NCBI GenBank assembly: GCA_037367405.1
Contig: JAZKJV010000599.1
Coordinates: forward strand, 857,144 to 921,143
Source of the DNA: Ottelia alismoides
Lineage: Eukaryota > Streptophyta > Magnoliopsida > Alismatales > Hydrocharitaceae
Direction: 5' to 3'
Length of the DNA stretch: 64,000 bases
In this document: one piece after another, positions 45,558 to 58,100 of the stretch
Numbering within the stretch: position 1 is the stretch's first letter
How the letters are laid out: the number at the start of each line of letters is the position of its first letter
Made by a program: the position numbers and the translations under genes
Notes under the pieces: generated by a model
Database searches by the model: none
What the model saw: the letters and a program-made list of their open reading frames with translations, nothing else
What the model was told of the DNA's origin: nothing

Positions 45558-46214
45558 TTGACCCATCTCGGTAAACAGGTTGCTTTGTCCTCTAGTCGAT
45601 TATTTGGTAAGAAGAAGGAGAGCACTGATCCCTCGAAGCGTTCCCCCAAACAACTCAAGTCATATCGTTCTCAACTTCCTCTTTATGCTTCAGGTTCTAG
45701 AAAGCTGACTAAGAGCATTACTTTTGACATACCTGGAAAGGAATTTTCTGTGGATTCCTCATTAGGACTGGAAGAGGAGATGTATATGAGTAAGCGCAGT
45801 TCGGATACTCTGGAGCCTTATCGGAGCAAGACATCATATGGCGACCAACATTGTACTTTCCTCGCCCATTACTATTATTTTTCTAGGGCCGACTCCCCTG
45901 CTCCCATTCTATACATCGGAACAATTTGTTATGATCAGACTGATACTTGTTCATCAGAGTATTCATACGAGGATGAATCGGTTGACCCTAAGACTGAGCT
46001 AACTTTGAGAAAGCAACTTAAGAATAGGAATAGTTGGAGTGACTCCATCTTTCAGTATTATTCTTCTGAGGACAACTCTGACAATGACTGGAAAACTTCT
46101 ACTTCGTCTTCTTTCTATCATTATTCCCTTCCTCCATATGCTTCCAAAAAGATAGGTCGTAAGCCTCCTTCATCATCGTCCGTCCTCCACCCCCCCCCCA
46201 TCGGTTCCCTTTAA
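45558..46214 (+). CDS. orphan open frame inside the gypsy element, 218 aa, function unknown
   Basis: An uninterrupted frame rich in Ser, Tyr, Lys and Asp/Glu (KQLKSYRSQLPLYASGSRK, SSEYSYEDESVDPKTEL, SSSFYHYSLPPYASKK). No transmembrane segment, signal peptide or known domain is visible. In an autonomous element reverse transcriptase would sit here. Its openness amid decayed neighbours stands out, although composition bias could help keep it open. It could be an extra non-autonomous-element ORF, a captured fragment, or chance. Confidence 0.3.
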   Translation: MTHLGKQVALSSSRLFGKKKESTDPSKRSPKQLKSYRSQLPLYASGSRKLTKSITFDIPGKEFSVDSSLGLEEEMYMSKRSSDTLEPYRSKTSYGDQHCTFLAHYYYFSRADSPAPILYIGTICYDQTDTCSSEYSYEDESVDPKTELTLRKQLKNRNSWSDSIFQYYSSEDNSDNDWKTSTSSSFYHYSLPPYASKKIGRKPPSSSSVLHPPPIGSL

Positions 46215-46950
46215 CATCTTTTTCCCATATCTAGGGCAAGGCCTAAGTATAGAAGGGACCGATGCCATATGTATTTACTCATCATTCTATTCCTCATTAA
46301 GTTGTACTCATTGTTTTTATTTTCTTCTTCACTCTCTTACGCATTGCCCAAGATATGGCTTCTTTGCACTTTTTATGCTCTAAGGACATAGCATTCGCTA
46401 AGTATATGGGGTATTTATACTTTGTATACATTTTACCCATAACTCGTACTTTCGTGTAAGTATATATTTTATTTATGGGCTGGGTAACAATCTTGTAAAA
46501 AAATCATAAATTTTGCATAAAAATCTGAAAAAAATTAAAATCTTTTCTTTGGTAGAAATTATAACTACTAAGCTTAAAAATGAGTAGCTACTTTTTAGTG
46601 AGGGAACTATGGTCTCCCTTAGCAGATTGGGTAGTTAAAAAACAAGGTATCTGGTAGGGTATTCATCTAACGGTCCGTACTTACACCCATACTGGTTGAA
46701 AGTGGATGCAACTATTCATATGAGCTTGTCCCAATCTTTATTTTTCTAAATATTAAAAAAAGAAAAAAAAACTTTATCTGACCTTCTCAAAAGTCAAAGA
46801 TGTTTTTATGTGGCTTTACCTACACCTTGAACCTTGTCTCCTTTTCCGCTTTCTCACATAGTTCCCACGGGATCATTCTTGGAAAGGACTTTTCCCCCTT
46901 GACACACCTCTAATATGACTCGGAACCATGGAGCAAACTTTTAAATAAAC
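46215..46950 (+). other. AT-rich gypsy internal sequence
   Basis: Non-coding as far as can be seen. The words CTAAGTATA and CATATCTAGGGC look like spacer. Confidence 0.4.
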
Positions 46951-47370
46951 TTGAAAAAAGGAAGAAAATCCTGCCCTTCCTCTTTATTTCCTTTTACCAA
47001 AAATTTCCAAGCCGCAAAAAATGGTTTCGAAGAAAAAAGTATGGACAACATATTGGAGCTTTCTGCGGGGGATAGGAACCCATATCAATTCCTTGGTCAT
47101 TTATTGACGATCGATGGTTATAATACAGAGGAACTAATAGAAAGACTTCCCGTCACCTTGGATGTTTCTTCCTCTTTTTATCAAATATTGAGCTATTTTC
47201 TTTTAAAGAAGGATTCTTATTCACTCTTGCATATCATCCTTTCATTCAAAAAAAGTGTTTGCCTTCCATACACTAGTATTCCATCCAGCATTTCATGCAT
47301 ATGCATTGGTGAAAAGCCCTTGGATTCTGAACCGAGTTTTGAGCAGAAACCGAGCGTGGTTTTTTTATAG
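46951..47370 (+). CDS. orphan open frame inside the gypsy element, 139 aa, function unknown
   Basis: Mixed composition with KSMDNILELSAGDRNPYQFL and TLDVSSSFYQILSYFLLKKD. No family recognised. It lies between the orphan 218-aa frame and the 3' end of the gypsy element, where some gypsy lineages have an extra envelope-like ORF, but there is no membrane segment or signal to support that. Shorter open pieces follow at 47555-47755 and 47762-47983 in other frames. Confidence 0.25.
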   Translation: MKKGRKSCPSSLFPFTKNFQAAKNGFEEKSMDNILELSAGDRNPYQFLGHLLTIDGYNTEELIERLPVTLDVSSSFYQILSYFLLKKDSYSLLHIILSFKKSVCLPYTSIPSSISCICIGEKPLDSEPSFEQKPSVVFL

Positions 47371-48126
47371 GAAATTCATCGAGAAATAGGATTTTAGAAG
47401 CGTCATGTCTTTGAATTAATTCTTCGAGTTCCTCATGATAATGTGCAAAGATTGAATCTTAGTGTCTAATATGTTCACCTCATTCTAGGTAAGACTATTG
47501 AATAGAGAATTAACTTATACTCTCACACTATGCATTTAGCTCAACTCAGACAAGGTGTTGGAAGACTGCGTGAGTCTCTTTTCTGGTAGCTTAGATCTTG
47601 AAATAAAGCTTCGGATGAAGGATGGACTGCTGGAACAATTCTTTCTAAGACCTCAAAACATTTGTGGAAAGAAAGATTCTATATTTACAGGGGCACAAAA
47701 GATCCACGCAGAGCAACCAAAAAATCCATACCAAAAGAAGTCAACTACCAAATAAATATTTTTGTCCAAAAGGTCAAGCTTCAGAAAACATGCAGATCTT
47801 GGTGAAGACTTAGCTAAACTGACTAGCTTCATAAGGAGATGTGGCTACACTGGTCACACTACTATTCTCTTATTATTATTGTACTTCTTCCCCCTTCAAT
47901 TGTGGACACATCATGTACCTAAACTTAGAAGGAAATACCTGACTCCCGAGGATGAGTTATCAGAAGAGAGGCTTGTAAGGTAGTCTAGCATTCTTGATGG
48001 GAAGATTTAACACCCTTCACACACATGAGATGGTTGTTCAATGTTCATAGGATATGCATTGGGAAGAGGATTGATCTAAGATGAATTCTGAGCTGAAACT
48101 GTTATAATGATGTATAGAACTTGGAG
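47371..48126 (+). other. gypsy internal sequence, small frames only
   Basis: Two short frames (47555-47755, 47762-47983) without recognisable motifs. One has a hydrophobic LLLLLYFFPL stretch. Probably decayed element sequence. Confidence 0.35.
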
Positions 48127-48178
48127 GTCGTTGATTTTAAAACCTAGATTCCCACAGGAGTTCCGCTAATCTATTAAT
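48127..48178 (+). repeat. direct repeat at the left edge of the inverted nested block
   Basis: GATTTTAAAACCT, ATTCCCACA and AATCTATTAAT recur in order at 58620-58672, on the other side of the minus-strand block. Confidence 0.7.
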
Positions 48179-48181
48179 TTA

Positions 48182-48950
48182 GGCACACATGAAAATGGGG
48201 TGGATGAGCGAACGGGGGTAAACGAAAGCGAATATACAAGAGGAGTGGATATACAAAGGTCAAGATGGTTGAAAGCGGACCTTCTTACGAGATCGCTAAG
48301 GAATGGATCTGACAAGGTGTAGGTCGATATTAGGGTCAAGGTTAGACACAAACTTATCAGTATCGACCGGGAATGTTATCCTCAGTGGTCTCAAAATGTG
48401 CATGCACAAACCGGCCAGTGGAAGTAATGTGGTCATCTCCGGCATGGGAAGTCTTGCATGTATCAAATATAAAGGCTCGAACGCATTATCAGAAAAAGTA
48501 AGGTCAATTCCATCATGGTGAGACTCTATTGGATTATCATCTTCATCAAAAGGCATGAATTCCTTTATAAAAGCAATTAAATCAAATTCGATCTTATCAG
48601 ACTCATCTAAATCAAGGTGAAAAGGAACAGACCCATCAGTGAAAGTAGTAAAATCATGTATGACATGTCTAGTCTCAGAGTCTGCCTTCCTCTCTAGGGT
48701 GTATGTTGTGTAAATCCAACGGATGTCATCAATGCATTGCAACATTCCAGAAGTGGGAACTCCAAGGTTTAGTCTTTATGAGTCTTCCTCCTTGAAGAGG
48801 AATTCTTGGGTCTCAGTATCATCCAATATACAACAAAAATCTCTAATAGTATCATCAAGGTCAAAGTCCTTGGGGTTGGCTAAATGATAAAGGGGATCTT
48901 CCGAGGATCTGCTAATCAAACTCAATTAGCGTCGCTGAGGTGACCGCACG
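48182..48950 (-). pseudogene. minus-strand gypsy internal sequence with a 149-aa open frame
   Basis: Frame 48745-48296 is open and acidic (DESDKIEFDLIAFIKEFMPF, DDNPIESHHDGIDL). It lies just inside the LTR at 48952-52749. No domain recognised. A weak primer-site-like match (CTGAGGTGACCGCACGA, 48935-48951, 10 of 17 against the tRNA-Asp site) abuts the LTR, consistent with this being the 5' internal region of a minus-strand element. Confidence 0.35.
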
Positions 48951-48951
48951 A

Positions 48952-51900
48952 GAAAACCCAACTTTAATCAACAATTAACCCACAATAAGAATAAATCAAT
49001 TAAATATAAAAAATATAGAGTTAAAATTTATTATAACTCTACATTAAAATGTGTATAGGTGTAAGCATGTGTAGAGGTCGAACATAGGGAGCAAACGGTA
49101 GGAGGAGGCAAAAATAATGCTAAAAATTGTCTTTTATCTCTTGTACATTTTATTGTTTTCTGGGTTTTTAATTTTATATTTTACATTTTTTGTTTTATAT
49201 TTTTGTATTTGATTTTAGTTTTAAATTTTTATATTTCCTTTTTATATTTAAATATATAAGATATATATGTATGTATGTATGGGTGTATATATATAATATA
49301 AGGTACATATAGATACTATATATTTGTAAAAATAGTCAAAATACAGTAAATAAAATATTTTTGTGATTTTTATATTTTCTAATTTTTGTTAATTTTCTAG
49401 AAGTTTTGCTAATTTTCATTTATTTTTAAAGTTAAAAATACCCCAAATAATGGGTTAAATAAATAGGTCGTAATTGAGTTGGATTTTAAAAATAACAAAG
49501 AGGCTAAAAATTAACCAAATAAATTTTCATATATATATAATTCTAAAATAGAAAACAAATATTTTTGTATTTCAAAATGAATTTTTAGATTTTTATGAAA
49601 GATTTTGGGGGTTTTTTTTAATTTTTAGGCTTTTTATTTTTCTACTTTTAGTGGATTTTGGTTTGTAAATAAAATAGGATAGTTTTTTGGACTTTTTAGA
49701 AATTTTTTATATTTTTTGGCATTTTATAAGATAAACAGTATAAAAATAGGCTCTATTTCATTTTTGGTAAATCAATTAAATGCAAAATATGCAAATAAAA
49801 ATCACAGTGTGAAATTACATGGAATGGAGAATATAACTCCATTTTTGTGGATTTTTAGGGGCACAGTAGCTATATTTTATAAATAGATAAATAGCATAAG
49901 AATATATGTCCCAGCAGAGGCATTTTTGCAATAAAATAAATCTCAGGGGCTATAGTACAAATTTACCTTAATAAAATAACATTTACTTAATTTTATTAAA
50001 CTTTTTAACAGTTACAAAAATTGTCAGGGCTTATATTAAAAATCACCACCTCACGTGGGACGGCACTTGAGGTGACGTGGAATGGACCCAAATGTAATTA
50101 CAAGAATTGTCGGGGTCTATTTGTAAAATTTACAATTTATTTTCAAATGTGACCTTTTATTTACAATACAAATTAATAAATATACAAAATTGCATGGTTG
50201 AATATGCAATTACCCCAATATATGCGCGCGATCGGATGGTTGAGCTGCTTTCACTTAACACGTGGTGTGTCCTCGTCATGCGATGACATTTCATCGATCA
50301 ACGACTGAGATTAGATCATTGGCATGATCTGACGGTCAGGACGTGGTGTAATCCGACGGTCTCTGCTACATCGGGAGGTGTCTCGTCGATCAGACGATAG
50401 AGATGGCAGTTGGAAGAACTAGGAAGGAACTCGCCGCTGGCGAGTTTCTTCTGATGAGATCGCCGTCCCCGTCTGTCTTTGCTGCTCCAAAAGGTCTCCA
50501 AATGATCCTAGAAAGGGCCTCTAATGAATTGAGGCCTCAGAATGGGCAGAGGTACACTAGAGCATCACCATGAGGTCAGAGAAGGGATGGTGCTCCAGGT
50601 ACCTCCGACGAACATCGATATCACCTCCAAATGCCTATTCTACTTAGAACCTGCATGGGACAACAAAGGTAATGAGGGAAAAATGCCTCGGCTCGTTAAG
50701 CTACAAAAAGGTGGTGTAGGGGAGTAGAGCAGAGAGGTTCGGTGGCAGGACGAAGAAAGAAACTTGATTTCCATATCCGTGAGGTATCTGGTTGAGCAAA
50801 GGCATACGGATCATACAAGAAGCGTAGGGGAACAAAGTGAAGGTGGTCAGTGAGGCGGTCAACGAGTGGAGCACAAGGTGAAACACGACCAGAGCTCTAG
50901 AGCTTCGGCAAGGGTGTTATGTTAACCTATTAACCTAATGACTGAACTAATGGCATAAATAAAATATAGGGACAAAAATACATCTAAAATAATTAAAGGC
51001 ACAACTCTTACCTGCTATGGTCGGTAGGGAGCGGAGGTCGCCAACGATGGCAGCCATGGGTGCGCATCCACCTCCGTGATATGCCAGCACCTCAAGGGAC
51101 CTCCCCCTATCCCTGAGATGCACGCTTGGCCAAGAAGGGAATCTAGGGTTTGGATATGGTCAAATTTGAAAATGGATAGAGGAGGTATTATTTATAGAAC
51201 ATGGAGGAAACCATATTTGACCTACCAAAATCAAGAATTTGGGGCTATGTACAAGAGATACAAGGATATGGTGTGTATGTAAAATGATCAATGGTCATTT
51301 TTCATGAAGGAATCAACGGCGATGGATCGATGGATCAACCACGAAAAAAGGCAGAAAAAAGGGGGCTGGACATTTATGTCAAATCAGAAGGTTGGAGGGA
51401 CAGTTGACTGGAAGTCAACAGTCCGGGCGACGTGATTGGTCCACGTCAGCCCGCAAAAGGACAAAAAAGAAGGTTTATTCAAAAATAAATATTTAAAAAT
51501 AATAAATGATTTTATTAATTTTTGATTTATAAAATAAATTTTTTTATTTTATATTTAGTATTTTATTATGATTTTTATTTATTTATTTGACTTTATTAAT
51601 TTGTAGTTAATTTTTAATGATGTATTTATAGGTATATTTACCTATATTTTAGCTATTTTATTATGTATATTTTATTTTATTATTTTATTATTTTATTTTA
51701 AATATTTATAACTTATTTTAGTTGTATAAATATATTTTTACTTTCTTTTTATGATATTATTTATACACTTAAATAAATAGGTATGTATAATTTATAGGTT
51801 TACATGTATTTCATCTATGTTTTACATACATTATTTTATTTCAATGTATTTTATTATGTCTTATTTTGGCTTTATATTTTTAATAGAATATAAATGATAT

Positions 51901-52749
51901 TAACAATCTTAAAAATATAAATGAATACATAATAAAAGAATGAAAATCACTTTTATTTATATACATGTAATACTATAGGTATTTTGTTTATATTTTTACA
52001 TAGGCTTATTTTATTTTTTATTTTATTTTTGGTTTTATTTTGGTTTTAATACATATACAAGTTATAAATAAAAAATATAAAATTATAAAAATATGAATTT
52101 GTTAAGATAATAAAAACTGAATAAATTGAATATTTTATTGGGTACAATGTACAATTAAGGTCCAAAACCTAACTTTCACATAGTATCTTCAAAAAATATG
52201 AAACCACCCCCATTAAATAGCTTGTGAAAATTTATATATAATTAGAGTGATTTTGATATGTTTTGAGTTTTTATTTGAAAGATATGGGTATGTGAAGTTG
52301 GGTTTTTGACTTTTTATTTTGTGTATAAAATGTACATTGTGTATCATTTTTGTACAAACTTAATTTTGTATTTTTATTTACATTTTTATCTACAACTTTA
52401 TGTTCAAAGTTTCTTTATTTGATGGATAAATAATAAAGAATAGAATAGGTGTCAAAATGCATGAATAATGATTAAATGGCATTTTTATTGTATTCTTGGC
52501 CCTTATCTCCCTCTACTTTATTCCTTGTCGACCAACTCAATTCTTGACTTGGTCTCGGGGTTTAGGATAATAAAATATCTTCGATATTTTATTATTTTTT
52601 TCTTTTATTCTCTTTATTCTATAATTTTGGCATTAAAAACGTATTATTTACACAATAAATGCAATAAATCGTGAATCTATTTTGTACAAATTGATGTTAT
52701 TTCATGCATTATCTAGGGTTTTTAAAGGTGATGAAATGGAGATTCATCA
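48952..52749 (-). mobile_element. Ty3/gypsy LTR, about 3.8 kb (minus strand)
   Basis: The upper end on the minus strand is TGATGAATCTCC...TTCATCACC. CTTATCTCCCTCTACTTTAT and CTCGGGGTTTAGG (52502-52567) match the other gypsy LTRs. TATAAATAATACC on the minus strand (about 51187-51199) is a TATA-box candidate, followed downstream by a GC-richer stretch (50230-51130). The lower boundary is estimated. Confidence 0.6.
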
Positions 52750-52753
52750 CCAA

Positions 52754-52966
52754 GGGTTTAAATATAGATTTCGGATATGGTATTGATACCCATCGATACG
52801 ATATTTCGTCCAAATTTCGACGAAATTTCGATGACATTCGCCCGTATCGACCACCATTTATGAAGAAATGATCGAAAACTGCCCTCATATCGCCATTTCG
52901 CTCGAGATTTCGGTTTCTTATCGTCGAAATTTCACCGAAATTTCGTGAAATCTGAAACCATGTGAA
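52754..52966. mobile_element. candidate small MITE of CGAAATTTCG palindromes, 213 bp
   Basis: TCATCACCAA (52744-52753) and TCATCACTAA (52967-52976) flank it, a 9-of-10 direct repeat. The inner ends share GGTTT and AGATTTC in inverted order. The interior holds many ATTTCG/CGAAAT words, including perfect CGAAATTTCG. It is inserted at the very start of the adjacent LTR. Confidence 0.5.
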
Positions 52967-53039
52967 TCATCACTAACACGGGCACACTCTCATGGGATGC
53001 ATGTCTCTGGTCAGTAATGGGTGTAGTGATCAACACATC

Positions 53040-53373
53040 GGTGCTCCCTCCCTACATCATAATTGAATCGAATCTCTCCTGATTCATAATCCATAATGGC
53101 TCTCACAAAGGTAAAGAAAGGTCATCCCAGGATGATCGGAGGGTGCTCCACAAGGGTGGAGGTTTCCATGGGCAATACGACAAAATCAACAGTGAAGTTC
53201 ATGCATTGAATAAGAATGACAGCATTTTCTAGAATACCCTTCGACCTCTTGATAGATCCATAGAGAGGCCCAACATGAAGAGGTTGTACCATAGAGAAGG
53301 GTATTATATTGATTGAAGCATCGTCGTTAAGAAGAGTGTTGTCACAAGAATAGTCAGAGATGGAGCAACTCAC
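53040..53373 (-). pseudogene. Ty3/gypsy aspartic protease (minus strand)
   Basis: NDDASINIIPFSMVQPL, then CMNFTVDFVVLPMETS, PPIILG-stop-PFFTFVRAIMDYESG follow the plant gypsy retropepsin pattern. The catalytic D-S/T-G is N-D-D/D-A here and a stop replaces the residue after LG. No reverse transcriptase lies between it and the LTR at 52749. Confidence 0.75.
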
Positions 53374-53483
53374 AAGAGTATGGCAATGTTCCCTTTCTTA
53401 AAATGTGAATGGTGAGAGATGGCGTAGGCAATGACCATGGTAAAGATGTGACGCTCAGATTTTCTCCTTCACTTTCTCTTCTT

Positions 53484-54310
53484 TTATTGAGGAGTAGATA
53501 AATGTGTCATGGCCTGATGAAGTGGGGCTTTAATGATCTCATGAATAGTGGCCACCACTTCAGTTTCAGTCGATATTTTTTTGAATTTTTGGATCTCCTC
53601 CATACAAGAGAGGAGATCAGAATCATCATCTACACAAGGATTACCAAGAGTAGTTTGTACAGTGGCATCCTCGGGGTCAAAGGTGGGATATGTGGTGAAC
53701 GAATATGTGGGGAAATAGTTGGGCATGGGTGCCCTTACCTCACAAGATGAATCAATGATGTGTCTCTCGAAATCTTTTTTGGCTTCTCAAAATTTTCTCA
53801 TTTTTTTGTGTTTTAGGTGATTGCAAGCTCTCGTGATCATCCTCAAGTGAATCCATATTCTTAAATAGTGGGTCATCATTCTGGCTCTTATTTATGCTAA
53901 ATAGATTGCTAATCCTCGAATTCATATGCTTCATCATCTGGTTCAGTGTCTCAAGGGTGGACCTCATGAAAGGTGACTCCGAAATCCTAAGATCAGGTTA
54001 GTGGAATGAGGGTGAGAGAAAATCAAAGTCCGACTCCTGAAATAATGGGTTAGGCGGATATATACAAAAATCACGAGGAAAGCACTCCTAGAAAAGGGGG
54101 TGGACCAAATGGAGGGTTCGAGGGATCCATAAAAGTCCGGTTAAAATAACTCCAGTCGGCCATCTTCAAAATACGAGAAAATGATCCGGAGAGCACGATG
54201 GTCAAGTCAAAATGATCCGGAAATGCCAATGTACGATCAAATACATTGATGCATGCAGGGATTAGATATGCGTACCTTGTCGCCAGCACTTTACATGCAA
54301 AATGATCCAT
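53484..54310 (-). pseudogene. Ty3/gypsy gag region (minus strand), broken
   Basis: Frames 54310-54071 (MDPSNPPFGPPPFLG near the end), 53967-53752 (MRSTLETLNQMMKHMNSRIS) and 53726-53484 (MPNYFPTYSF) follow one another towards protease, the order expected for gag. Individual motifs are weak; the call rests on position between primer site and protease. Confidence 0.45.
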
Positions 54311-55116
54311 GCAGAATTTAAATACAGAAAAATAAACTAACTTATATGATGCAAGTAAACTGTCCTAAGATGATAACTTCTATTATGGGAAGAACTGATG
54401 TTAATTAATCAGAAGAGAGACCCGACTCCGATCTTGGAAGTCGCTCGGTGATCGCCACAACGGGTCCTGCTAGTGTTGTATGCGACTTCTCACAGCACGT
54501 GGTTTCTAATCCAATTAAGTTAACTTTTTATTAGACTAAATCCGAATGTAATCTACAGGAACAGATATTCTATTAGGGTGTTTGGACCTTAGTTCTACCG
54601 ATCTCAGCCAAAATAATTAAAGCAATCAATAGGTAGCTCACGAAATCCATGTGAAACAAAGGAAAAATAAGGCGATGAAAAACAAAACCGATGAGGTCCC
54701 CCAAGTGCATTGGCACTTGGAGAAACAGAACCCACAACAAATGAATGTCATTTTACAAGAGTTTTTAATGACTGAAATGAACAAAAGAAAGTCTATGTAG
54801 ATTTTTTTTCAAAGCTTGGTCTCCTTGAATTTTCTTCTCCTCCTCTTATGCTCTCATGTGGCTCGGTGAAGAATCAAGTCGCCTCCCCTTCGCTTGGGTG
54901 CACCATCTCCAAAGAAAGTTGCTCTCGCTCATAGGACCCTCGCAAGAAAAAGGAAATAGAATATGTAAGAGACACAATTATATAAAAAATATGAGCAAGA
55001 GAAATAAAATAGATTCATTGAATATGAACAACGAAATAATGTCAAAAAATATAAACAAAAATTTACTACCAAGAATAGTTGGTCTAAGGGAAAACCTAAC
55101 TACCCTCGTCGTGCCT
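54311..55116 (-). other. leader of the minus-strand gypsy element
   Basis: Between gag and the primer site. The plus-strand frame 54856-55353 crosses the primer-binding site and is not a gene. Confidence 0.5.
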
Positions 55117-55134
55117 CCCCGGCAACGGCACCAT
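55117..55134 (-). promoter_or_regulatory. gypsy primer-binding site (tRNA-Asp type), well preserved
   Basis: The plus strand reads CCCCGGCAACGGCACCA, one base different from the 3' end of tRNA-Asp. The LTR begins two or three bases above. This fixes the element's orientation as minus. Confidence 0.85.
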
Positions 55135-55136
55135 TT

Positions 55137-58100
55137 TGTTGGATGGGATTTCTGGGGTTTTTTTATTTATGAATATAAATGTACAAGTCATTGCAACCCA
55201 ATCAAGCATCAACAAAAAATTCTCAAGGTGATAATTACAGAAAAATGTAGCAAGAGAATTTTTGCTATTAAATTTATCTATATAGCAATAGGATCGAACT
55301 CAGGGAGGCTACAAATCCCGAGGGTTATTCTAATAACTGAAAAAATCAATTAAAAGAAAAAGGAATTCAAATGCAAGTATCTTGATTTTTGAAGGATTTT
55401 TATCTTTTTACTTTTTATTTTTTTAATTATATAATTTTTAAAATTTCTCATTTTATATTTTTTGGTTTTTTAGTTTTTCAAATTTTTAATTTTCAAAATA
55501 AATAAATTTTTTCAAGGCAAATTTATATATGAAATAAATGCAACTTTAGATTTTTTAAATATATTAAAAATAATAAAAAAAGTCAAAGAAAAATATTTTA
55601 TATTTTGATGATTTTTTACTATTTTGTAATTTTTTAGAGATTTTTATATTTTTAAAGATTTTTAAATTGAATAAAAATAAGGAATAAAAAATCAATGAGA
55701 AGACAAAACTATTTTGCAATTTAAAAATATAAAATAAATTCAAAATATACTAGATTTATTTTTCCTAAAAGTCATAAAGAATTATCAACAAACAAAGAGT
55801 CAAATCACATTTTTTGGACTTTTATAAATTTTTCAATGATTTTTTAAGATTTTTAGTTTTTGCACTTTTATGTTTTAAAAATATTTAATGCACGAAAATT
55901 GTACATGAACTTAAATATACAAAAAGGAAGCTAATCTAATTTTTTAGAATTTTGAACACAATATTTGAATTTTTATAATTTTTCCAAATTTCAGACAATG
56001 AAAAAACAATGATTTGAAATAATAGCAACTAAAAATAAAATGGAATGCAAAATTTATAGAATGAATAGACAAGTATCAGGAGTATAAATTCAGAATTTAT
56101 TGAGCAATAAAAATATTTATTTCAATTAAAAGAACAAGAAAAGTAAATGTTTTGAATAGAGGGACTGAAATATAAATATTTGAAGTTCTTGGATAAAAAT
56201 AACACGGAATAAACAAATATTACCAACTTAAAGCGTGCATAGCACGTGACTTGAATGTTGAGAGGGGTGGTTTTGTAATTTTGATAAACTCTAAGGGTTT
56301 TATTGCAATTTACCCAAATAATTTAGGGCACAATGGAGGTTCTTCGTTTCCTACAAATGGGGAAGGCAGGCACCGTACATTCTTCTCTCCCAAGTCGAAG
56401 GAGTCGGCGATGAAAGCGGTCCATGTAAATGGGTGAAGGTGAACGATGGTGCTGGGGCGTTCGGTGGCGTCGAGCTGGGAAGGAGGCGACGTGCTGGGCG
56501 CATAGGGTCGACGTCTAATGGAGGTGGCATGGAGAACATCTCGCGCTACCGCAATGGTTTAGGTGGCTCCAGGTGCGGATAGGCACCGACGACTGGCACC
56601 AGCAGACAAGGGCCGACAGTTCACGCTCGTGGAGGAGGCGACGACAGCTACTGTCAGTTCAAGTCGTGGTGGTCAATAGAGGCTTGGTCAGCAAATGATT
56701 TGGCGGTGGTTCAGGATGGTCAGTGAATGACGAGCGAGGGGCGACACACACCCTTGGTGGAGGCTTTCGGGCGGTTGAGACGACACATGTCTCGATGATG
56801 AGCTGGGTGGAGCAGGAGGTGCGGGCTGGCATGATCCAAGCGGTAGATGGTGAGGGTACGGGCAGATGAGACTCCAGTCAGTGGTGCTATTGGCGGCGGA
56901 GGTCGAAGACGTGGGGCAACACATGCCCCCTACGATGACGTCGACCACGCGGAGGGGCGATCAGTTGAGGATGGACGGCCTGCGAGTGCAGGATGGGTGG
57001 TGACGACGGGAGTGTTGTCGCCCCCAACTTTTTATTTTTTGATGTTTTTTAAACAACAGTTGTAAAATATTTTTTTTAAAATCTTGTACCTGAAATAAAT
57101 AAAAATTCAAACGAGCGACTCGAGCGCGATGACTCGGTCAAAAATTATTGGACAGAATATGTAAATGGAAAAGTGGATCCAGCAAGGTGAACGGATGAAT
57201 CTGGATCTCCAGCCACCGTACGCGGCCGGAGTTGAGTGGTTGCGTAAGGTAGAACGTAAAGCTATGAGATCGAGAAAATGAGATGGAAGATCATATTCGG
57301 AGCGAGTCAAATCGTGATAATGAATTAGGATTGAGATTTTAAGATCTAAAATTGAAAAATGACAACAAAATTAAAAACGCAAAAATTAAACTATGATTAT
57401 CCTAGATGAAAAACAAGAAATGAAAATAGATCTCACCGAATGGGAGCGGATAACATTGTAATGGGGTTGACGAAAACCGGCTCGCTGTGATCGGATAGCT
57501 CGAAAGCTAGGCACCTCTCTACAATAATAATGATCTTGGAGAATTGGCTCCTCTCACCAAAAGATTGATCAAGTTGGAATGATGGAGGAGGAGCCAAATT
57601 AATAAAAAAATTGAATTTGAATTTCAAATTTTGAATGGAGAGAAAAATAAGGAATGAAGTTAGTCATGGAGTTTATAAAATTATTTATATAATTAATTGA
57701 TTAACTAAATTAATTTTGTCACTTTCTTAAAATTAAATAATAAATCTTAGTTATTTAATTTTCAGTGATGGTTATTTAAGGAAATCAACTACATAAATAT
57801 ACTATATGCATATTTTTAATTTTTTTTAGTTTTATTTTTTATTTTAAATAATTATTAAAAATATTTACAATTATTTTCAAATACAATATGTATGAAAATA
57901 AATATGGATAAATATATACAATAAATAAATGGTAAAATTGCAAAAACCACCCAGAAAAGTGTCTTTCAAACTGTAACTCCAAAAATTATGAAACCACTAT
58001 CATTTTTAAGCTAATTTAATTTTGAATATAATGTAAGTGAATTAGATTCAATTCAAGTTCATATGTAGCCGGAATTGGTCTTTCAATTATCATTTTACGG

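Noticed and set aside
55117..55134. Possible tRNA-Asp gene end
   Set aside because: Only the 3' 17-18 bases are present and they abut an LTR; it is a primer-binding site.
54856..55353. 165-codon plus-strand frame
   Set aside because: It runs antisense through the leader, primer site and LTR end of the minus-strand gypsy element.
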